Below are positions 24,326 to 27,512 of a stretch of 27,512 bases of DNA, in pieces. The first letter of the stretch is position 1, and each line of letters starts with the position of its first letter. The notes below the pieces were generated by a model. That model saw nothing but the letters and a program-made list of their open reading frames with translations. It had not been told where the DNA came from and did not search any database. The translations under genes and the position numbers were made by a program. The stretch comes from Treponema sp. (GTDB lineage: Bacteria; Spirochaetota; Spirochaetia; Treponematales; Breznakiellaceae), in assembly GCA_031290325.1 (NCBI GenBank), contig JAITNU010000139.1, positions 1 through 27,512 on the forward strand. The letters run 5' to 3'.

Positions 24326-24354
24326 AGATTAGCAAAATTCCAGTGATATAACAA
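24326..24354 (-). promoter_or_regulatory. Candidate promoter of the XRE gene, leaderless geometry
   Basis: Minus strand: TTGTTA (24354-24349), 17-nt spacer, TAATCT (24331-24326), 7 nt (ATACACT), ATG at 24318. The -10 is weaker than in the other leaderless cases. No SD is present. Confidence 0.45.
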
Positions 24355-24373
24355 GCATAATATCAAATAATGC

Positions 24374-24402
24374 TTGACGAACTTAATAAATCATTGTAAT
24401 AT
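24374..24402 (+). promoter_or_regulatory. Sigma70-type promoter of the frameshifted small gene
   Basis: TTGACG (24374-24379), 17-nt spacer, TAATAT (24397-24402). The expected start near 24409 leaves a leader of about 27 nt carrying AAAGG (24423-24427) 8 nt before the ATG at 24436. Its -35 lies 20 nt from that of the divergent XRE promoter, close enough for shared control. Confidence 0.6.
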
Positions 24403-24435
24403 CTATGAACTGTTAAGTAATTAAAGGTTAGGTGA

Positions 24436-24809
24436 ATGAGACAAAAATGGTCAGAATTGACAGAAGCGGCATGGACCGCCCGGCTTTGGGCATTTTACCG
24501 CCAATTGCCGGATTCGTTCAAAGCAGGATTTACCGCTATGGCCCAGGGAATGGCCCTGGAGATCGAGCAGCAGGCCGACGGTCCGCCGGAGCAGCGGGGT
24601 ACAGTCGGAACCGTCATTGTGGGTGGACCTAAGCGCGAAATGAACGCTTTGAGGTAAAGGTACTTAGGGGGGATCATAGAGAAAAACGCCAGACGGCCTC
24701 GTACAGGGTTAAACTGGCTTTTTATACTGCGGCTTGGATCGCGGAAAAACCGTATTTTACGCCGCCGTTGGCGGCGATAAAAGAACGTATCCGTTGGATA
24801 CGGGAATAA
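24436..24809 (+). pseudogene. Small hypothetical gene broken by a -1 frameshift
   Basis: ATG 24436 opens 73 codons (MRQKWSELTEAAWTARLWAF at the start) ending at 24657. In the -1 frame a second coding-like stretch runs from 24633 to 24809 with no ATG, GTG or TTG before its coherent part: RFEVKVLRGDHREKRQTASY, then KLAFYTAAWIAEKPYF and PPLAAIKERIRWIRE. The two overlap by 25 nt. Joined, they would give a protein of about 124 residues. No slippery heptamer fits the overlap, so a mutation or sequencing indel is more likely than programmed frameshifting. No family is recognised. It has its own promoter and SD, opposite the XRE regulator. Confidence 0.5.
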
Positions 24810-24848
24810 ATTAGTCGGGCGAAGACGTAAAGCGCAAAAGGAAAGTTT

Positions 24849-25070
24849 ATGAAAAAGAGAGTTTTGGTTTTGGGGGGGGTGTTTGCATTGGCGCTGACAT
24901 TCGGGTTGTTTCTGGCCAGTTGTGGGTCCAAGTGCTCAAATGACGGTGACTGCAATTACAGTATCAGTCTCACTGCCGCATCAACAACATCATTCTGTGA
25001 CGATACTGACTGTGGGGTCTATAAAGACTATCAGGCATCAAAGACATCTTCTTCTAATTGTAACTGCTAA
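24849..25070 (+). CDS. Small cysteine-rich lipoprotein
   Basis: A 73-residue protein with a basic start (MKKR), a hydrophobic helix and the lipobox LASC, giving a lipidated C25. The mature peptide of about 49 residues is rich in Ser, Thr and Asp and has six further cysteines (C29, C35, C50, C55, C71, C73), three disulfides or a metal site. AAAGGAAAG lies just before the ATG. I know no family. It is followed by a terminator, so it is probably transcribed alone or with the broken gene upstream. Small Cys-rich lipoproteins can be surface-exposed or peptide-like effectors; nothing here decides that. Confidence 0.7.
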   Translation: MKKRVLVLGGVFALALTFGLFLASCGSKCSNDGDCNYSISLTAASTTSFCDDTDCGVYKDYQASKTSSSNCNC

Positions 25071-25080
25071 TTAATAATTA

Positions 25081-25128
25081 AAAGCGGTAGGCTCAAATTT
25101 TCAGTTTTTGAGTCTGCCGTTTTCTTTA
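25081..25128 (+). terminator. Intrinsic terminator after the Cys-rich lipoprotein gene
   Basis: The stretch AAAGCGGTAGGCTCAAA pairs with TTTGAGTCTGCCGTTT (with G-T pairs) around a short AT-rich loop, followed by TTTTCTTT. CTCAAA/TTTGAG is the solid core of the stem. Confidence 0.7.
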
Positions 25129-25161
25129 CAAATCAAACGAGGAAAAAAGAGGAAATAGTTT

Positions 25162-25617
25162 GTGCTTAAAAAAAATCATGTAAACAATATTTTGAAAAAC
25201 AGAATCTTCGGCGGCGTTGTAGTGAGTATACTGGGATTGCTTGTCGCTTTTGGTCCCCGTTTTTTGTTCAAAGTCTGCAATGCGGATGAAAATGGTTTCC
25301 CGCATTGCCATTGGTCGGCTCAGGCGGAGATAGGAATCGGAATTATGATCGCCGCGCTGGGCTTTGGGCTTATGCTTTTTAGTGAGCCTCATACACATTT
25401 TGGTCTGTATATTGGGATATTTTTTTCAAGCGTCATTGCCCTTTGTGTTCCCCATGTGCTTATCGGCGGGTGCAACATGATGTCTATGGCATGCCGCAGG
25501 GTGGCATTTCCGGCTATTACCGTCATCAGTATTGTACTGTTGCTGTATTCGGCCATTAATGTGGCCTATTTAGTTAAAACGAAAGAAGTAAGGGAAGGAG
25601 GTAGAAACATGACGTAG
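25162..25617 (+). CDS. DUF4418-like four-helix membrane protein
   Basis: A 151-residue protein starting with GTG 25162 behind AAAGAGGAAA. It has four hydrophobic helices and the DUF4418 pattern: a short loop ending in HCHWSAQAEIGIGIM after helix 1, and VPHVLIGGCNMMSMACRRVAFP before helix 4, with conserved Cys and His at the membrane surface. Such proteins are found in many anaerobes, often beside ABC permeases, and their role is unknown. Here it stands between two terminators, so it is a single-gene unit. The codons are more AT-rich than in the core genes to the left. Confidence 0.75.
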   Translation: MLKKNHVNNILKNRIFGGVVVSILGLLVAFGPRFLFKVCNADENGFPHCHWSAQAEIGIGIMIAALGFGLMLFSEPHTHFGLYIGIFFSSVIALCVPHVLIGGCNMMSMACRRVAFPAITVISIVLLLYSAINVAYLVKTKEVREGGRNMT

Positions 25618-25660
25618 CGTTATACAGGGGGAGAGAAAAAGGGTTAAGCAGATGTCGGAA

Positions 25661-25691
25661 TAAAACGAACAAGAGCTTCGTTTTATATTTT
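25661..25691 (+). terminator. Intrinsic terminator after the DUF4418 gene
   Basis: TAAAACGAA (25661-25669) and TTCGTTTTA (25677-25685) form a perfect 9-bp stem with a 7-nt loop, followed by TATTTT. The stem is AT-rich, so efficiency may be modest. Confidence 0.6.
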
Positions 25692-25759
25692 GAATTGTGC
25701 GATATTCGCCCGTAGGAAGGCGTTATCTTTAAGTGTTTTATCATCAAGAGGAGAAAACT

Positions 25760-27085
25760 ATGATGAACAAAAATGGCAAGCTGCATTGTACAACAATGGC
25801 GGCTTTAGTTGTGTTTGTGGTACTGGGGCTGATGGCCTGCGCGAGCGTAACCGTTGTTCCGGTAAGCTATACCGCACCGGCCCGGATGGATATGAGCGGC
25901 ATCAATCGGATAGCGATTGACTCGAACGATGCCCAGGTTGAGAGCTTTATTTCCCAAAAGCTCAACGAGACCGGCAAATATACCATGGCGCCGGCGACGG
26001 AACTAGAGGCGTGGTACCAATGGAGCGAACGGGCCAAATATCAGGCATCGGCAACAGAAGTAAGCGCTGACGACCTGGCAAAAGCGTATTCAGAAAATGT
26101 GGCCAGGGCGGATTCCTCTTATAAGAAGACGCTTAAAATCACTGGCGATGTTAAAGAACTTGGGCAAAGTTCCAGGGGGCGCTATTATATGCGTTTAGCC
26201 GCAGGTAGCGATTCGGTGGACATTTATTTATTGCCTTCCGAAATGGAGAAGTTTAAGTCTATCGATAAAGGCCAGGCAGTAACTGTTTTGGGGGAAGGTT
26301 CAGGGAGAAATCTGCCCGACATGGAAGACACAGCCGAAATTTTGCGGCTTTTGGGCGCGGGAAGTTCCGTAAATGTCATTGATGGCGTATTCCCTGTTGG
26401 TGATTATCCCGGTACGGTGGACGCCGTTGTCATCGTGAAGAAAGACCTTTCGGTACAGAATAATTCTCGCCCCGTGACGCAGGGTTCGAACCAGTACGTC
26501 TATGATCGTAGTGTCACGGTGAATATTGCCTACCAAGTCGAGCGTGCACAGGACATTTCTCTCATAGGACAGGGGACAAAAACGGCAACGGCAACGTCTT
26601 CTAACGCAGACCGGTCCCAGCTGGCCGCAGCTTCCGATCTTCAGGCAGGGATAATCAACGGACTGCTGAACGAATTTGCCAACGAAATGGTTCCCATGCA
26701 GCGGACTATGTCCCTCGCCTTGGCCAAAGAGGAATCAGAGGACAAAGAAGTCAAAAAGCAGATGAGCGAGGCGCAGAAGCTGGTCAAGGCGAAAGACTAC
26801 AAGGGCGCTGTCGCGACCTACGGCAAAATATACGCCCAGTACAACAACTTCGCGGCAGGCTACAACCAAGCCCTTCTGACGGAAGCGACGGAGGGCACCG
26901 AGGCGGCCATTGGGTTGATGGAAGCCCTTTCCCAAAAAACCAACAATCCCATGGCGCAGAACATGCTGGGGAAGATGCAAGGGAGAAATGCCGGCAACCA
27001 AAAGGCCGCAGAGCAAGCCGCCGCCGAACAAGGTGGCGATATTATCGAAAGCGACACTATCACCGATGAAACGTTGCATGAGTAG
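25760..27085 (+). CDS. Lipoprotein with CsgG-like arrangement and OB-type (tRNA_anti-like) domain
   Basis: A 441-residue protein. I start at ATG 25760 (a second ATG follows at once) because AGAGGAG (25748-25754) fits it; the open frame begins earlier at 25733. Lipobox LMAC gives a lipidated C27. The segment MSGINRIAIDSN and FISQKLNETGKYTM resembles the first strand and helix of CsgG/LpoB-type lipoproteins. Residues about 108-184 (YSENVARADSSYKKTLKITG, then RGRYYMRLAAG and GQAVTVLGEGSG) match the tRNA_anti-like OB fold. The later part returns to a CsgG-like pattern (DAVVIVKKDL, VTVNIAYQVERAQ, LLNEFANEM) and ends in a TPR-like helical tail (AQKLVKAKDYKGAVATYGKI) rich in Ala and Gln. Envelope role likely; specific function unknown. 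Confidence 0.75.
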   Translation: MMNKNGKLHCTTMAALVVFVVLGLMACASVTVVPVSYTAPARMDMSGINRIAIDSNDAQVESFISQKLNETGKYTMAPATELEAWYQWSERAKYQASATEVSADDLAKAYSENVARADSSYKKTLKITGDVKELGQSSRGRYYMRLAAGSDSVDIYLLPSEMEKFKSIDKGQAVTVLGEGSGRNLPDMEDTAEILRLLGAGSSVNVIDGVFPVGDYPGTVDAVVIVKKDLSVQNNSRPVTQGSNQYVYDRSVTVNIAYQVERAQDISLIGQGTKTATATSSNADRSQLAAASDLQAGIINGLLNEFANEMVPMQRTMSLALAKEESEDKEVKKQMSEAQKLVKAKDYKGAVATYGKIYAQYNNFAAGYNQALLTEATEGTEAAIGLMEALSQKTNNPMAQNMLGKMQGRNAGNQKAAEQAAAEQGGDIIESDTITDETLHE

Positions 27086-27459
27086 TGAGTAGTGAGCAAA
27101 GAAGCTCGCACAAAGGACACGGGGGCACAGAGGAAATAGGAAAAAACCTCTGTGGCTCTGTGGACTCCGTGCGAGATATTGGTAATTTAATTTGTGATGG
27201 CGACGGGAAAAAAACAGGAGGTTTGCTCAAATACCTGTTATTGGGCATTATTACTTTTGGCATTTATGATCTGGTATGGCTTTATATGCTTGGCGACAGA
27301 TTGCAGGATAATGCCAAAAAATACAATTTGTCATTTAAGGAAAGTGGTGGAACTGTATTGTTATGGTTTTTGCTTGGAGCCTTTATCGTAGTACAGCCCT
27401 TTTTAAATACGCACCCCAAAATTATTCCGAAGCCGGTTCCCCTTTGTAAGTCCAGGTGA
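27085..27459 (+). pseudogene. DUF4234-like membrane protein gene, altered at both ends
   Basis: The middle of this frame, GGLLKYLLLGIITFGIYDLVWLYMLGDRLQ and onward to LLWFLLGAFIVV, is typical of DUF4234 two-helix membrane proteins, with the iiT.GIY...W motif. The first 30 or so residues are translated from the palindromic repeat at 27105-27175, and the GTG at 27085 lies in the stop of the preceding gene, so the native start seems lost. After FIVV the sequence changes to a Pro/Lys-rich tail that lies within an IS630-type element, so the native C-terminus (a further helix) is also lost. Probably non-functional. Confidence 0.55.
27105..27175. repeat. Imperfect palindromic repeat, second copy of the 7088 family
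   Basis: CTCGCAC (27105-27111) pairs with GTGCGAG (27169-27175) and CACAGAGG (27126-27133) pairs with CCTCTGTG (27147-27154). AGGACACGGGGG matches the AGGACACGGAGG of the copy at 7088-7161. It lies between the lipoprotein stop and the DUF4234 remnant. Confidence 0.65.
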
Positions 27460-27512
27460 ACGGATGCGCAGTAATGTTATACTGTTCTATAAACCGTCCA
27501 ATACTCGCTTTC
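27389..27512 (-). mobile_element. IS630-type insertion sequence, one end (runs off right edge)
   Basis: The left border is inferred from where the DUF4234 similarity stops, near GTAGTACAGCCC at about 27388-27399, next to TA dinucleotides, the usual target of IS630/Tc1-mariner elements. The exact end and terminal repeat cannot be fixed with only one end in view. Confidence 0.5.
27422..27512 (-). CDS. IS630-family transposase, C-terminal end (partial)
   Basis: The minus strand, frame ending at the stop 27424-27422, gives 29 residues: KASIGRFIEQYNITAHPFT followed by WTYKGEPASE. The pattern FIxxYN....PFxWTYKGxP is the usual C-terminus of IS630-family DDE transposases. The catalytic residues lie beyond the window edge. 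Short, but the motif is distinctive. Confidence 0.7.
   Translation of the reverse strand, partial: KASIGRFIEQYNITAHPFTWTYKGEPASE

Noticed and set aside
24432..24632. Alternative 66-residue frame starting at GTG 24432
   Set aside because: The frame from ATG 24436 has better SD spacing and more protein-like codons, and its -1 continuation is coherent.
24633..24657. Programmed -1 ribosomal frameshift in the small gene
   Set aside because: No X XXY YYZ slippery heptamer in the zero frame within the 25-nt overlap; a plain indel explains it better.
24760..24802. Two adjacent 7-bp hairpins with identical GTT loops (CGCCGCC/GGCGGCG and CGTATCC/GGATACG) as a regulatory element or terminator
   Set aside because: They fall inside the coding-like second half of the frameshifted gene and no T-tract follows; I could not separate them from chance in codons.

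Overview
The window looks like chromosome of a spirochaete, most probably a Treponema of the moderately GC-rich (termite-gut-like) group. This rests on gene content and order: a moxR-DUF58-batA-batB aerotolerance cluster laid out as in spirochaetes, a short AccD/AccA pair, TPR-rich membrane proteins, many lipoprotein signals, and a LysM/lytic transglycosylase/FtsK block. The genus is an inference and no species is claimed.

Layout. 1-422: AT-rich N-terminal part of an AAA/ABC-type ATPase (minus strand), running off the left edge. 709-3486: a 925-residue TPR protein with a decayed STAND-type ATPase core. 3525-6994: uppP (minus) diverging from accD-accA-META-domain exported protein-ybaK. 6995-7460: an intergenic stretch with a perfect parS centromere site, a palindromic dispersed repeat and a probably frameshifted small gene. 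7461-10241: rnz-murI-rsgA. 10345-10608: a TSCPD-domain protein (minus). 10776-15730: moxR-DUF58-membrane protein-batA-batB, tightly coupled. 15781-17148: a membrane-anchored TPR protein ending in an Mrr-like domain without visible catalytic residues (minus). 17275-23477: an envelope/division operon of a DnaK-substrate-domain/LysM protein, a lytic transglycosylase, FtsK and a MobA-like nucleotidyltransferase. 23478-27512: an accessory, decaying region with gene remnants, a CACTGATGGA repeat, an XRE regulator, a frameshifted small gene, a cysteine-rich lipoprotein, a DUF4418 membrane protein, a lipoprotein with an OB-type domain, and a DUF4234 gene cut by an IS630-type element.

How it fits together. 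The core genes serve envelope building (undecaprenyl phosphate recycling, malonyl-CoA supply, D-glutamate, peptidoglycan remodelling), chromosome handling (parS, FtsK), tRNA maturation and editing, and ribosome assembly.

Most notable observations: (1) a consensus parS site, suggesting an origin-proximal position; (2) five genes (uppP, accD, rnz, the TPR-Mrr gene and the XRE gene) whose candidate -10 boxes end 6-7 nt before the start codon with no Shine-Dalgarno, implying leaderless mRNAs, while other genes here have clear SD sites; (3) a DnaK-type peptide-binding fold fused through a membrane helix to LysM; (4) two proteins that keep the shape of an ATPase or a nuclease but lack catalytic residues; (5) frameshifted or truncated small genes associated with palindromic repeats and an IS.
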